A stretch of DNA of 15,660 bases, taken from Treponema sp. UBA1747 (GTDB taxonomy: Bacteria > Spirochaetota > Spirochaetia > Treponematales > Treponemataceae). The position numbers and the translations under genes were made by a program. Below, piece by piece: positions 6,549-13,769 of this stretch (its first letter is position 1; the number at the start of each line of letters is the position of its first letter). The stretch lies in the NCBI GenBank assembly GCA_002315375.1, contig DCHR01000009.1:1-15660 (forward strand), written 5' to 3'. Under the pieces are notes generated by a model that saw only the letters and a list, made by a program, of their open reading frames with translations, was not told where the DNA came from and searched no databases.

Positions 6549-7988
6549 TCAGTCTTCCATTAATTTTTTCAGAGCCTGGATATTTCTGTAAAGTTCAGGC
6601 TGATTTTCATCAAAATAGCAGACAGGTTTGAGTCCTGTCAGAAGTTTTTCAAGTTTTTCAGGTTCCCATGGAAGATTCACAAGTTTGAGAATTTTCGGGA
6701 AATCAGTTGATTCCGGATTTTCTTCCTTGAGCCATAAAGGTTCATCAAGTCTTTCTCCGGGTCTTGCACCGATTATCTTGATATCAATATCCTTGTAAGG
6801 TTCCAGTCCTGAAAATCTGATAATCTGTTCTGCAAGTTCAAGAATGCTTATAGGATCTCCCATATCAAGGAGGTAACTTCTTCCGTTTTCTCCGTGACCA
6901 CCGGCTTCAAGAACCAGGGAACAGGCTTCAGGAATAGTCATGAAATAGCGCACCATATTTTTATCTGTTACGGTTACTGGTCCGCCATTTTTTATCTGAT
7001 TCTGGAAAAGAGGAAGAATGGATCCGCGGCTTCCAAGAACATTTCCAAAGCGGACAAACATAAAAGCCTGTTCGCCGGTAGTTTTTCTGCTGGCATCCAG
7101 GACCAGTTTTTCACAGATCATTTTAGAGAAACCGTAAGTGCATACAGGACTGACTGCTTTGTCTGTAGAAATGAGAACAAATCTGGAAACTTTGTTGGTT
7201 AGGGCAGCATCAAGAAGATTTTTGGTTCCCAGAACATTGTTTTCCATTACGGCAACAGGATTTGCTTCCATCATATCGACGTGTTTGTAAGCAGCACAAT
7301 GGAAGATTACATCACATTTTGTCTGACGGATTATGTATTCGACATAGTTGCGGTCTTTCATGTCTCCGATAATAGGGACTATTGTGGCTTTTTCACCGAC
7401 GCCTTCTTTCTGCAGAACCATAAGTTCCCGGTAAATGGCAACGATAGAATTTTCTCCGTGACCGAAAAGATAGATTCTTTCAGCACCGCCGCTTAAAAGC
7501 TGTCTTGAAAGTTCACTTCCAATAGAACCGCCGGCGCCTGTAATAAGAACTCGTTTACCGCGAAGGTAATTCAGACTTTCACGCAATTGAATTGTAATAG
7601 GAGTTCGGCCAAGAATATCCAGGGGATTAATTTCACGGGTTTGAACCAGGTGTGCAGTTCCGTTTACAATCTGACTTACACTTGGAAGAATACGTATATG
7701 GAAGAAACCTGCTTTGCTTATGGTTTCATAGATTTCGCGGATTCTTTCTACCGGAGCCGAAGGAATAGCAATAATGGCTTCATCATTGAGAGTGTTTCTT
7801 AATAAAGGGGCAGCATTGGCAATAGGACCAAAAACAGGAATGCCGTCTATTGTTTTCCCGATAAGTTTTTCATCATCATCCAGAAAAGCGGCAACATTTC
7901 CGAATACTTTTTTTCTTTTAATATCATCAGCTATTGTCTGGCCGGCAAAACCAGCACCAATGATGTAAACACTTTTCTTTTCACCCAT
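6549..7988 (-). CDS. FlaA1/CapD-type UDP-sugar 4,6-dehydratase or epimerase (soluble)
   Basis: A protein of 479 residues from the chosen start. Residues about 6-130 form a nucleotide-binding-like domain starting VYIIGAGFAGQ, like the second region of WbpM/PglF proteins but without their N-terminal membrane helices. The catalytic extended SDR domain starts VLITGAGGSIGSELS (glycines 151-157) and carries STDKA (Asp276, Lys277) and YGFSK (Tyr285, Lys289), then the C-terminal substrate part with RFGNVLGSRGS and ARPGERLDE. The likely reaction is NAD(P)-dependent 4,6-dehydration of UDP-GlcNAc, feeding the aminotransferase downstream. WbpM and CapE have methionine in place of the SDR tyrosine; this protein keeps tyrosine, as PseB does. 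The frame is open up to 8045, but that ATG lies upstream of the promoter. First gene of the operon; T. pallidum TP0077 (cap5D) is probably similar, from memory. Confidence 0.85.
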   Translation of the reverse strand: MGEKKSVYIIGAGFAGQTIADDIKRKKVFGNVAAFLDDDEKLIGKTIDGIPVFGPIANAAPLLRNTLNDEAIIAIPSAPVERIREIYETISKAGFFHIRILPSVSQIVNGTAHLVQTREINPLDILGRTPITIQLRESLNYLRGKRVLITGAGGSIGSELSRQLLSGGAERIYLFGHGENSIVAIYRELMVLQKEGVGEKATIVPIIGDMKDRNYVEYIIRQTKCDVIFHCAAYKHVDMMEANPVAVMENNVLGTKNLLDAALTNKVSRFVLISTDKAVSPVCTYGFSKMICEKLVLDASRKTTGEQAFMFVRFGNVLGSRGSILPLFQNQIKNGGPVTVTDKNMVRYFMTIPEACSLVLEAGGHGENGRSYLLDMGDPISILELAEQIIRFSGLEPYKDIDIKIIGARPGERLDEPLWLKEENPESTDFPKILKLVNLPWEPEKLEKLLTGLKPVCYFDENQPELYRNIQALKKLMED

Positions 7989-8007
7989 TTTTATACACCC
8001 GGGGTTA

Positions 8008-8037
8008 ATTATAGCACAATTAATAATATTCTGTAAA
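8008..8037 (-). promoter_or_regulatory. Promoter of the sugar/redox operon
   Basis: On the minus strand TTTACA (five of six matches to TTGACA; 8037-8032) is followed after 18 bases by TATAAT (8013-8008), which is extended by an upstream TG (TGCTATAAT). Transcription would begin near 8001, about a dozen bases before the ATG at 7988. This decides against the upstream ATG at 8045. No good Shine-Dalgarno sequence follows; only GGGTG is present. Confidence 0.65.
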
Positions 8038-8117
8038 ACATGCAAAAATCCCTAAACTCAATTCTAAAAATTCCGATAGTTAAATGACGACCAAGAAAGA
8101 AAAAACGGGGTATTTCT

Positions 8118-8633
8118 ATGAAGTTTTCTTTATGGAATAAAGGGAGAAAAGTATTCTTTAGCATGGCAGTTCTGCTTATGAGCGGAATATGTTTTGCTGG
8201 TCAAATTTCGGTTCAGATAGTTCAGCATAATCTGGCACTGGATTATGTAAGCGAACAGTCTTTGATTGTTGAAGATGAACTTTTGAACGGTTTTTTTGAT
8301 AGAGGCTTTATTGTAACCAATTCTGTAGCACAGGTTTCGGAATCGAAAGAAGAAGATTCAGAACTTCTGTATACAGGCTTTGGTGAAGCATATGAAGGTT
8401 CGTCTGATTATTTTGTTCAGGTGAAGCTTTATTACGATTCAAGTAAAAACAAAGGAATTACAGATGCAACTCCTTGTCCGCTTGATCATATAGAATGGCT
8501 GATGCTTAAATGCTCATCCGGAGAAACATTAATACAAAGTTCTGTCAAAGGCAGTAAGGAAAAACCCGGTTCTGATGATAATGTCAGGGCGGTTTCTTAT
8601 TCTTTGATTTCAGATATTCAGAAAGCTTTATAA
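8118..8633 (+). CDS. Exported protein of unknown function
   Basis: A protein of 171 residues. The N terminus has a basic start (KGRK), a hydrophobic core and a plausible signal peptidase I site after CFA (residue 27), so the mature protein of about 144 residues should be periplasmic or at the envelope. I do not recognise a family. The alternation of strands and helices (a variable region, then YFVQVKLYY, IEWLMLKC and a C-terminal helix SYSLISDIQKAL) recalls small envelope alpha/beta domains such as the TolB-N or LpoB type, but this is only an impression. A GGGG-containing ribosome site precedes the ATG. The stop lies eleven bases before the RlpA-like gene, so the two probably form an operon with a shared envelope role. 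The 129-base gap to the divergent dehydratase gene presumably holds its promoter; I could not place it with confidence. Confidence 0.7.
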   Translation: MKFSLWNKGRKVFFSMAVLLMSGICFAGQISVQIVQHNLALDYVSEQSLIVEDELLNGFFDRGFIVTNSVAQVSESKEEDSELLYTGFGEAYEGSSDYFVQVKLYYDSSKNKGITDATPCPLDHIEWLMLKCSSGETLIQSSVKGSKEKPGSDDNVRAVSYSLISDIQKAL

Positions 8634-8644
8634 GGTGGTGGGAA

Positions 8645-10729
8645 ATGAAAAATAATTTTTCAAAATTAATCGCAAAATTCGCATGTCTGCTGGCAGCTTG
8701 TACCTTGTTTGCAGCCTTCAGTCCGTCTCTTGATGGACGTGCTGTTGTTGCAGAACCAGGAGTTTTCCCTGAAGGTTATTTTGCAAAAGCAGTAGGGTAC
8801 CTTCCTGGAGATACACTTCAGGTAACAAATATCTCTGGTAATAAAGTTGCAGACCAGATTTATGTAATCGGTGCTCTGGATCCTTCTGAAGGAGTTGCAA
8901 TTCTTCTTTCTCCTGAAGCTGCTGAACTTCTTGGAATTGCAAAGAACTCAAATAATATCGTAAAGATTACAAAGAGAACAAATCTGGATGAAAGAGTGTT
9001 CGGAACAGCTGTAATTGCAAATTCTTCTGAATCTGAGTGGGAAGAACAGGAAAAAGCCGAAGAACTTCAGGAAGAAGCTCCGGCAGAAGAAGAGGAAGAA
9101 ATAATTCCGGAAGATACTGAAGAAGAAGTTCCGGAAGAATCAGAAGAAGATTATGAAAATGACAGCGAAGAATTCATTAATGATGATGAAGATAAGCCTG
9201 TTGAAGAAGAATTTATAGAAGATGATTCTGATGCTGATTTAGAAGAAAGCGAAGAAGAATACTTCGAAGAAACTGAACCTGAAACTGAAGAAACCGAAGA
9301 AGAATTCTTTGAAGAAGAAGCTGAGGAAGAATCTGAACCTGAAGAAGAATTTGTAGAAGATGATTCTGATACTGATGAAGACACAGAAGAAGAATTCTTC
9401 GAAGAAGAGGAAGAAGATTTCGATTCAGATGATTCTGAAGAATATATCGAAGAAGATGAAGAAACTGAAGAAGAACCAGCAGCTGAAGAAGAATTTGTAG
9501 AAGATGATTCTGATGCTGATTTTGAAGAAGAACCAGAAGAAGAATATATCGAAGAAGACGAATCTGAAGAACCGGAAGAAGAATACATCGAAGAAGATGA
9601 AGAAGATTTTGATTTCGAAGAACCTGAGGAAGAACTTTACGAAGAAGAAGAGCCTGAGGAAGAATATGTAGAAGATGATTCTGAAGAACCTGAGGAAGAA
9701 CTTTACGAAGATGAAGAACCTGAGGAAGAACTCGAAGCAGAAGAAGAATATATTGAAGATGAAGCTGAAGAACCGGAAGATGAATACGAATGTTCTGAAT
9801 GCGGTGCTTCAATAACAGAAGATATGGATGTTTGTCCTGGTTGTGGTCTTGAATTCGGTGATGAGGATGAAGATCTTTATGAAGAAGAAACTCCGGACGA
9901 AGAACTTTATGAAGATGAAGAACCTGAAGAGTTCGTAGAAGATGAAACTGTTCTTGAAGAAGATGATGAAGAATTCCTTGCAGAAGAACCAGTTGAAGAA
10001 GAACCGGTTGAAGAAGAACTTATCGAAGAACCTGTAGAGGAAGAAGTTGCGGAAGAACCGGTTGAAGAGGAACCAGTAGAAGAAGAACTTGCAGAAGAAC
10101 CAGTAGAGGAACCAGTAGAGGAACCAGTAGAGGAACCAGTAGAGGAACCAGTAGAGGAACCAGTAGAGGAACCAGTAGAAGAACCAGTAGAAGAACCTGT
10201 TGCTGAAGATGAAAATGAAGAATACGATGCAATCGTTCTTGTTCCAATCGAGGATTTCCCACCTGTTAATTCTTCTGTAGCTGCTCCAGTTCCTGAAGTA
10301 GAAGATGAAGTTGAGGATGTTGTTGAATCTGCAGCAGAAGAACCAGTTGTTGAAGAACCAGTGGTAGAAGAACCGGTTAAAGAAATTCCGGCACCTGTTG
10401 AAGTTAAACCTGCTGTAGAAAAAGCAGTTGTTGAACCAAAACCAGAAGTTAAACCAGTTGATGAGTTCGAAAAATATACTGTAGGAAGTCTGAATGAACT
10501 TAAACCTGGTACATATTACATCCAGATTGCCGTATACCGCGATGTAAACAATATTGCTGAAATCATCAGAAAATACGGAAAGAATTATCCGATTACTCTG
10601 GTAAAAATGGCAAACGGTAATGCAAAACAGGTTCTTGTTGGACCTCTGAATGTAGATGAATACGGAACAGTTCAGGCCCGTTTCAAGGCTTACGGATTCA
10701 AAGACTGCTTTGTTAGAAAAATCAAATAG
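8645..10729 (+). CDS. RlpA-like envelope protein: DPBB, acidic linker with zinc ribbon, SPOR domain
   Basis: A protein of 694 residues. A signal sequence (residues 1 to about 27) contains LAAC at 16-19, a possible lipobox, so it could be a lipoprotein like RlpA. Residues about 31-115 resemble a double-psi beta barrel (YLPGDTLQVTNISGNKVAD, then ILLSPEAAELLGI); the aspartate and histidine linked to RlpA lytic activity do not appear conserved. Residues about 128-560 are extremely Glu/Asp-rich. Inside them lies a zinc-ribbon-like unit, CSEC-x10-CPGC (Cys383, 386, 397, 400). Nine EEPV repeats occupy 484-519. A Pro/Val/Glu stretch leads to a SPOR domain (about 608-694; GTYYIQIAVYRD, QVLVGPL), which in known proteins binds denuded peptidoglycan at septa. 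A GGTGGTGGG site precedes the ATG. A role in cell-wall remodelling or division is inferred from domain order. Confidence 0.8.
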   Translation: MKNNFSKLIAKFACLLAACTLFAAFSPSLDGRAVVAEPGVFPEGYFAKAVGYLPGDTLQVTNISGNKVADQIYVIGALDPSEGVAILLSPEAAELLGIAKNSNNIVKITKRTNLDERVFGTAVIANSSESEWEEQEKAEELQEEAPAEEEEEIIPEDTEEEVPEESEEDYENDSEEFINDDEDKPVEEEFIEDDSDADLEESEEEYFEETEPETEETEEEFFEEEAEEESEPEEEFVEDDSDTDEDTEEEFFEEEEEDFDSDDSEEYIEEDEETEEEPAAEEEFVEDDSDADFEEEPEEEYIEEDESEEPEEEYIEEDEEDFDFEEPEEELYEEEEPEEEYVEDDSEEPEEELYEDEEPEEELEAEEEYIEDEAEEPEDEYECSECGASITEDMDVCPGCGLEFGDEDEDLYEEETPDEELYEDEEPEEFVEDETVLEEDDEEFLAEEPVEEEPVEEELIEEPVEEEVAEEPVEEEPVEEELAEEPVEEPVEEPVEEPVEEPVEEPVEEPVEEPVEEPVAEDENEEYDAIVLVPIEDFPPVNSSVAAPVPEVEDEVEDVVESAAEEPVVEEPVVEEPVKEIPAPVEVKPAVEKAVVEPKPEVKPVDEFEKYTVGSLNELKPGTYYIQIAVYRDVNNIAEIIRKYGKNYPITLVKMANGNAKQVLVGPLNVDEYGTVQARFKAYGFKDCFVRKIK
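9788..9856 (+). other. Zinc-ribbon-like module within the acidic linker
   Basis: The codons give C-x2-C, ten residues, C-x2-C with glycines after each pair (ECGA and GCGLEF), the pattern of a short zinc ribbon. It is the only cysteine-containing part of a linker that is otherwise almost all Glu, Asp, Pro, Val, Tyr and Phe. Confidence 0.7.
10094..10201 (+). repeat. Nine in-frame tandem copies of a 12-base repeat (EEPV)
   Basis: The unit is close to GAGGAACCAGTA. Copies 2-7 are identical; copies 1 and 8 differ by GAA for GAG, and copy 9 by synonymous changes (CCTGTT). Each unit adds Glu-Glu-Pro-Val to the linker of the SPOR protein. The near-identity at DNA level suggests recent expansion by slippage, and the copy number may vary between strains. 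Confidence 0.95.
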
Positions 10730-10735
10730 GAATTA

Positions 10736-10753
10736 AAGGCGCCACCCCGCCTT
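10736..10753 (+). other. Short hairpin just after the SPOR gene
   Basis: AAGGCG and CGCCTT form a perfect six-base stem with loop CCACCC, seven bases after the stop codon. No T-run follows, so it is not a terminator by itself. It sits immediately before a true terminator hairpin and may protect the 3' end of the mRNA or be incidental. Confidence 0.4.
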
Positions 10754-10768
10754 AGTTAATAAGATTTG

Positions 10769-10807
10769 ATCCCGGAGCACCCCAAATGCTTCGGGATTTT
10801 TTATTTT
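10769..10807 (+). terminator. Rho-independent terminator after the RlpA-like gene
   Basis: An 11-base stem, ATCCCGGAGCA with TGCTTCGGGAT (one G-U pair), with a seven-base loop CCCCAAA is followed by TTTTTTATTTT. It closes the 8118-10729 transcript and separates it from miaA. Confidence 0.92.
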
Positions 10808-10812
10808 AAATG

Positions 10813-10821
10813 TGATATATT
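10813..10821 (+). promoter_or_regulatory. Extended -10 promoter of miaA, leaderless layout
   Basis: TGATATATT forms an extended -10 box with TATATT at 10816-10821. No -35 match is visible because the upstream bases belong to the terminator. The miaA ATG follows six bases later without any Shine-Dalgarno sequence, so the transcript probably starts at or next to the start codon. Confidence 0.5.
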
Positions 10822-10827
10822 GGTTTT

Positions 10828-11766
10828 ATGTCTTTTAATTGCGTTGTAATCCTGGGGCCTACAGCAGTAGGAAAAACTTCTGTTGGAGTTGCTGTTGCTG
10901 ATTATTTTGGTGGAGAAGTCATTTCCGCTGATTCCCGGCAGACATACAAGGGACTGGATATTGGTTCCGGAAAAGACCTGTGTGAATATCAGGTTGAAGG
11001 ACGTCCTGTTCCTTATCATCTTATCGATATAACCACTCTTGATTCAGAATACAATGTTTTCAATTATCAGACCGATTTTTATAAGGTTTTCCAGGATATT
11101 ATTTCAAGAGGAAAACTTCCTGTAATCGTCGGCGGAACCGGAATGTATCTGGATTCCGTAATCCGAGGTTACGAACTTATCAATGTTCCTGAAAACCAGG
11201 CTCTGCATGCAGAACTTGAAGAAAAATCCCTTGAAGAACTGGATAAACAGCTTCTTTCTTTGAAACCTGACCTTCATAATAAAAGCGACCTTCTGGAAAA
11301 GGACAGGGTAATCAAAGCCATCGAAATAGCCCTTTATGAACAAAGCGAAGAAGGAAAAGCTGCCCTTGAAACTTTGAAACGTCCTGATATTCGTCCTCTG
11401 ATTATAGGCACAACTCTGGAACGCAGTCAGGTTGTATCCAATATTGAACGCCGCCTTAAGGAACGTCTTGATGAAGGAATGATTGAAGAAATCAGGGGAC
11501 TTCATGATGCCGGGTATTCCTGGGAAAGACTTGAAAAACTTGGCCTTGAATACCGTTATTGTTCACTGTTTCTTGAAGGAAAAATCTTTTCGAAAGAAGA
11601 ACTTTTTGAACAGCTTTTCATTCAAATCCGTCAGTTCAGCAAACGTCAGATGACCTGGTACCGGGGTATGGAAAAGAAAGGTGTCAAAATCAACTGGCTT
11701 CCTGAAAATCCGTCAAAGGAAGTCCGGATTAAGGCTGCAATTAATCTTATTGAGGAAAATTTTTAA
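10828..11766 (+). CDS. miaA: tRNA dimethylallyltransferase
   Basis: A protein of 312 residues, normal length for MiaA. The enzyme transfers a dimethylallyl group to N6 of A37 in tRNAs that read codons starting with U, the first step of (ms2)i6A synthesis. The P-loop GPTAVGKTS is at residues 10-18, followed by ISADSRQTYKGLDIGSGK, the catalytic-site and substrate-binding segment. VGGTGMYLDSV (101-111) and the C-terminal FSKRQMTWYRG are family motifs. The second segment carries a Gln-Thr instead of the common Ala-Leu-Ile or Gln-Val before the tyrosine, and the GLEYRY region stands for the usual IGYKE, so it belongs to a divergent MiaA branch. The start is fixed by the P-loop spacing; there is no ribosome site. 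Its TAA overlaps the next gene's ATG by one base. Confidence 0.9.
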   Translation: MSFNCVVILGPTAVGKTSVGVAVADYFGGEVISADSRQTYKGLDIGSGKDLCEYQVEGRPVPYHLIDITTLDSEYNVFNYQTDFYKVFQDIISRGKLPVIVGGTGMYLDSVIRGYELINVPENQALHAELEEKSLEELDKQLLSLKPDLHNKSDLLEKDRVIKAIEIALYEQSEEGKAALETLKRPDIRPLIIGTTLERSQVVSNIERRLKERLDEGMIEEIRGLHDAGYSWERLEKLGLEYRYCSLFLEGKIFSKEELFEQLFIQIRQFSKRQMTWYRGMEKKGVKINWLPENPSKEVRIKAAINLIEENF

Positions 11767-12479
11767 TGGCAAACGGTAAAAATATGGTTTATGCAGCTAT
11801 TGATAAGGCTGTTTTTGATTACAAACTCATTGAAAAAGGTGACCGTATTCTCATCGGTGCTTCCGGAGGAAAGGATTCAACTCTTCTTATAAATTATTTT
11901 GCTGACCGCAAGAAACGAGAAGATGCTGATTTTGAATTCCTTGCCTTGAATATTGAAAGCGGAATAGGCGGAGTTCTTGCTCCTGAAATCCGTGAGCTTT
12001 ATGCAAAGTGGGGTGCTCCATACGAATCAATCAAAATTGATGTTCTGGAACGTCTGAAACCGGGAAGGAAAATGAACTGCTACTGGTGTTCAACCCAGCG
12101 CCGTACGGAACTGAATAATTACGCTATGGAACACGGCTTCAATAAAATTGCCCTGGGCCATCACCGAGACGATCTTCTGGAAACTCTTCTCATGAACATG
12201 CTTGGTGCTGCAAAGCTTACAACAATGCCGCCGCGTCTGAAATACGAAAAGTATCCTATCGAGGTTATAAGACCGCTTTGTTACACAGCTGAAAAAGATA
12301 TAATTGCAAAAGCAAAGGAAGACGGATACTTTGGATGGACCTGCACCTGCAATTATCAGGACAATTCGGAACGAAAGCATGCCCGACGGCTTCTGGAACA
12401 GCTGACGGAAGGGGATGAAACCCGTAAAAGACACCTTATGGATTCCCTGAAAAATATAGACCCGACATATTTACCATAA
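11766..12479 (+). CDS. TtcA-like PP-loop tRNA thiolation protein
   Basis: A protein of 237 residues of the TtcA/TilS/CTU1 group, which activate a tRNA base by adenylation and exchange oxygen for sulfur. The PP-loop SGGKDS is at 33-38. A CYWC motif (Cys105, Cys108) followed by STQRR, then GHHRDDLLETLLMNM, matches the TtcA pattern; in TtcA these two cysteines plus a later one hold an iron-sulfur cluster. The later candidate here is Cys193 or Cys195 in WTCTCN. TtcA makes 2-thiocytidine at position 32, so next to MiaA (position 37) this would be an anticodon-loop modification pair. The protein is shorter than E. coli TtcA (about 311 residues), so the tRNA target could differ. A GAGG site inside miaA and TAATG overlap show coupling. 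Confidence 0.8.
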   Translation: MANGKNMVYAAIDKAVFDYKLIEKGDRILIGASGGKDSTLLINYFADRKKREDADFEFLALNIESGIGGVLAPEIRELYAKWGAPYESIKIDVLERLKPGRKMNCYWCSTQRRTELNNYAMEHGFNKIALGHHRDDLLETLLMNMLGAAKLTTMPPRLKYEKYPIEVIRPLCYTAEKDIIAKAKEDGYFGWTCTCNYQDNSERKHARRLLEQLTEGDETRKRHLMDSLKNIDPTYLP

Positions 12480-12493
12480 AAAGGACTGATAAA

Positions 12494-13207
12494 ATGGAAA
12501 AAAATAAAGAAGAAAAAGCAGTTTCCGGAAAAGAAAAAAAATCTCCCGGAAAGTTTCTGAAAGATCTTTTAAGCATTTACCTGAACTGTGCCAAGGTAGG
12601 ACTATTTACCATCGGTGGTGGTATGGCAATGCTTCCGATGATGCAGCGGGAATTTGTTGAAGACAAAAAATGGATGACCGAAGAAGAACTTATCGATTTT
12701 TTCGCCATCGGTCAGAGTACTCCGGGAATTATCGCCGTAAATGTCTCAACTTTTGTGGGCTATAAGCGCTGCGGAATCATCGGCGGTTTTTGCGGAACTC
12801 TTGGAATGGTAACACCGTCTTTAATTATCATTACTCTCCTTGCTACTCTTATAAACTCTATTGATGAATACCCTGTTGTGCAGAGAGCATTGAAAGGGGT
12901 GAATGTTGTTGTTGCGGCCCTTCTTACAAATGTTACATATAACTTTGCAAAGAAAACTGTGAAAAACTGGTGGTCTGCAGTTATTCTGGTTGCTTCTTTC
13001 TGTGCACTTTTCTTCTTCAAAGTTCAGCCTTACTGGGTAATTCTTGCAGCAATTTCGGCGGGAATTATTGCAACTTTGATTCAGACAAGCCGTGCACGAA
13101 AAGCCAAAGCATCTGAAGATACAAAAGAACCTCAACTTGTAGCTGAGTCTGGAACGGTCACGGAGCCTGTCGAAGCCAGTGAAAACTCCCTTAAGGAGGA
13201 TAAATAA
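12494..13207 (+). CDS. Chromate-transporter family protein, subunit 1
   Basis: A protein of 237 residues of the short-chain CHR (ChrA) family, each carrying one half of the long ChrA and acting as a membrane pair. The N-terminal 20 residues are Lys/Glu-rich and cytoplasmic. The CHR signature follows with FTIGGGMAMLP (38-48) and IGQSTPGIIAVN (72-83); about six membrane segments are predicted by hydrophobicity up to residue 193. A polar tail of about 40 residues, rich in Glu, Ser and Thr, ends the protein. Known members export chromate, but many homologues in anaerobes have no proven substrate, so the chromate role is not assured. AAGGA precedes the ATG. The second subunit starts directly after the stop codon. 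Confidence 0.88.
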   Translation: MEKNKEEKAVSGKEKKSPGKFLKDLLSIYLNCAKVGLFTIGGGMAMLPMMQREFVEDKKWMTEEELIDFFAIGQSTPGIIAVNVSTFVGYKRCGIIGGFCGTLGMVTPSLIIITLLATLINSIDEYPVVQRALKGVNVVVAALLTNVTYNFAKKTVKNWWSAVILVASFCALFFFKVQPYWVILAAISAGIIATLIQTSRARKAKASEDTKEPQLVAESGTVTEPVEASENSLKEDK

Positions 13208-13768
13208 ATGACTTTATTTGCACTTTTTTGCACTTTCTTTTACATAGGACTTTTTACGATTGGCGGCGGACTGGTTGCCCTGACTCTTATGCAGCAGACC
13301 CTGGTAGATACAGGAATCATTACTTCTGAAGCCTTTTACAATATGGTTGCCATTTCGGAATCAACTCCCGGACCACTTGGAATCAATATGGCAACTTTTA
13401 TCGGCTACAACATGTACGGAGTCCCGGGAGCCCTGATTACAACTTTCGGGGAAGTTCTTCCTTCTATTCTTTGTATTCTGATTATTGCTCATTTTTACAA
13501 AGCTTTTAACAGCAGTATGGGTGTAAAAAATGTTATGAAGGTTTTACGTCCTGCTTCTACAGGAATTGTCTTTGTCGCAGCGGTTAATGTTTTCATTGTT
13601 GCACTGCTTAATGTTCCTGCAGCCTGGAGTGATTTTGATTTCAGGACTCTGTTCAACTGGATTTACCTTTGCGGATATGCAGTATTTACCTTCCTGCTGT
13701 TTAAGTTCAAGCTCCATCCTATCTGGGTTGTAATTATGGGAGCAATTTTCGGAATACTGGTAGGATAA
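13208..13768 (+). CDS. Chromate-transporter family protein, subunit 2
   Basis: A protein of 186 residues, the partner half of the CHR pair. It is almost wholly hydrophobic and repeats the family signature: FTIGGGLVALTL (16-27) and ISESTPGPLGINMATFIGY (49-67). The pair probably forms a heterodimeric inner-membrane transporter of antiparallel halves, as shown for other short CHR pairs. An AAGGAGG site at 13193-13199 lies in the last codons of subunit 1, and the ATG touches its TAA with no gap, so expression is coupled. Not a frameshifted single gene: each half has its own start, ribosome site and complete signature. Confidence 0.88.
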   Translation: MTLFALFCTFFYIGLFTIGGGLVALTLMQQTLVDTGIITSEAFYNMVAISESTPGPLGINMATFIGYNMYGVPGALITTFGEVLPSILCILIIAHFYKAFNSSMGVKNVMKVLRPASTGIVFVAAVNVFIVALLNVPAAWSDFDFRTLFNWIYLCGYAVFTFLLFKFKLHPIWVVIMGAIFGILVG

Positions 13769-13769
13769 A

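Noticed and set aside
7989..8045. N-terminal extension of the dehydratase to an ATG at 8045
   Set aside because: The TATAAT promoter lies between this ATG and 7988, and the extra 19 residues do not resemble the family.
9151..9812. Long minus-strand open frames rich in serine or in leucine and glutamine
   Set aside because: They are the reverse complement of the GAA-rich codons of the SPOR protein (TTC gives Ser, Leu or Gln-like runs in other frames) and have no ribosome site or sensible protein composition.
10094..10201. Possible CRISPR array
   Set aside because: The units are 12 bases, adjacent without spacers and in frame with a coding gene.
10020..10262. Minus-strand frame with leucine/valine/proline repeats
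   Set aside because: It is the shadow of the EEPV tandem repeat; its hydrophobic periodicity comes only from the 12-base unit.
10736..10753. First terminator after the SPOR gene
   Set aside because: The hairpin is not followed by a T-run; the next hairpin at 10769 is the real terminator.
12494..13768. Chromate transporter broken by a frameshift
   Set aside because: Both halves have their own start, strong ribosome site and full signature, as in known short-chain CHR pairs.
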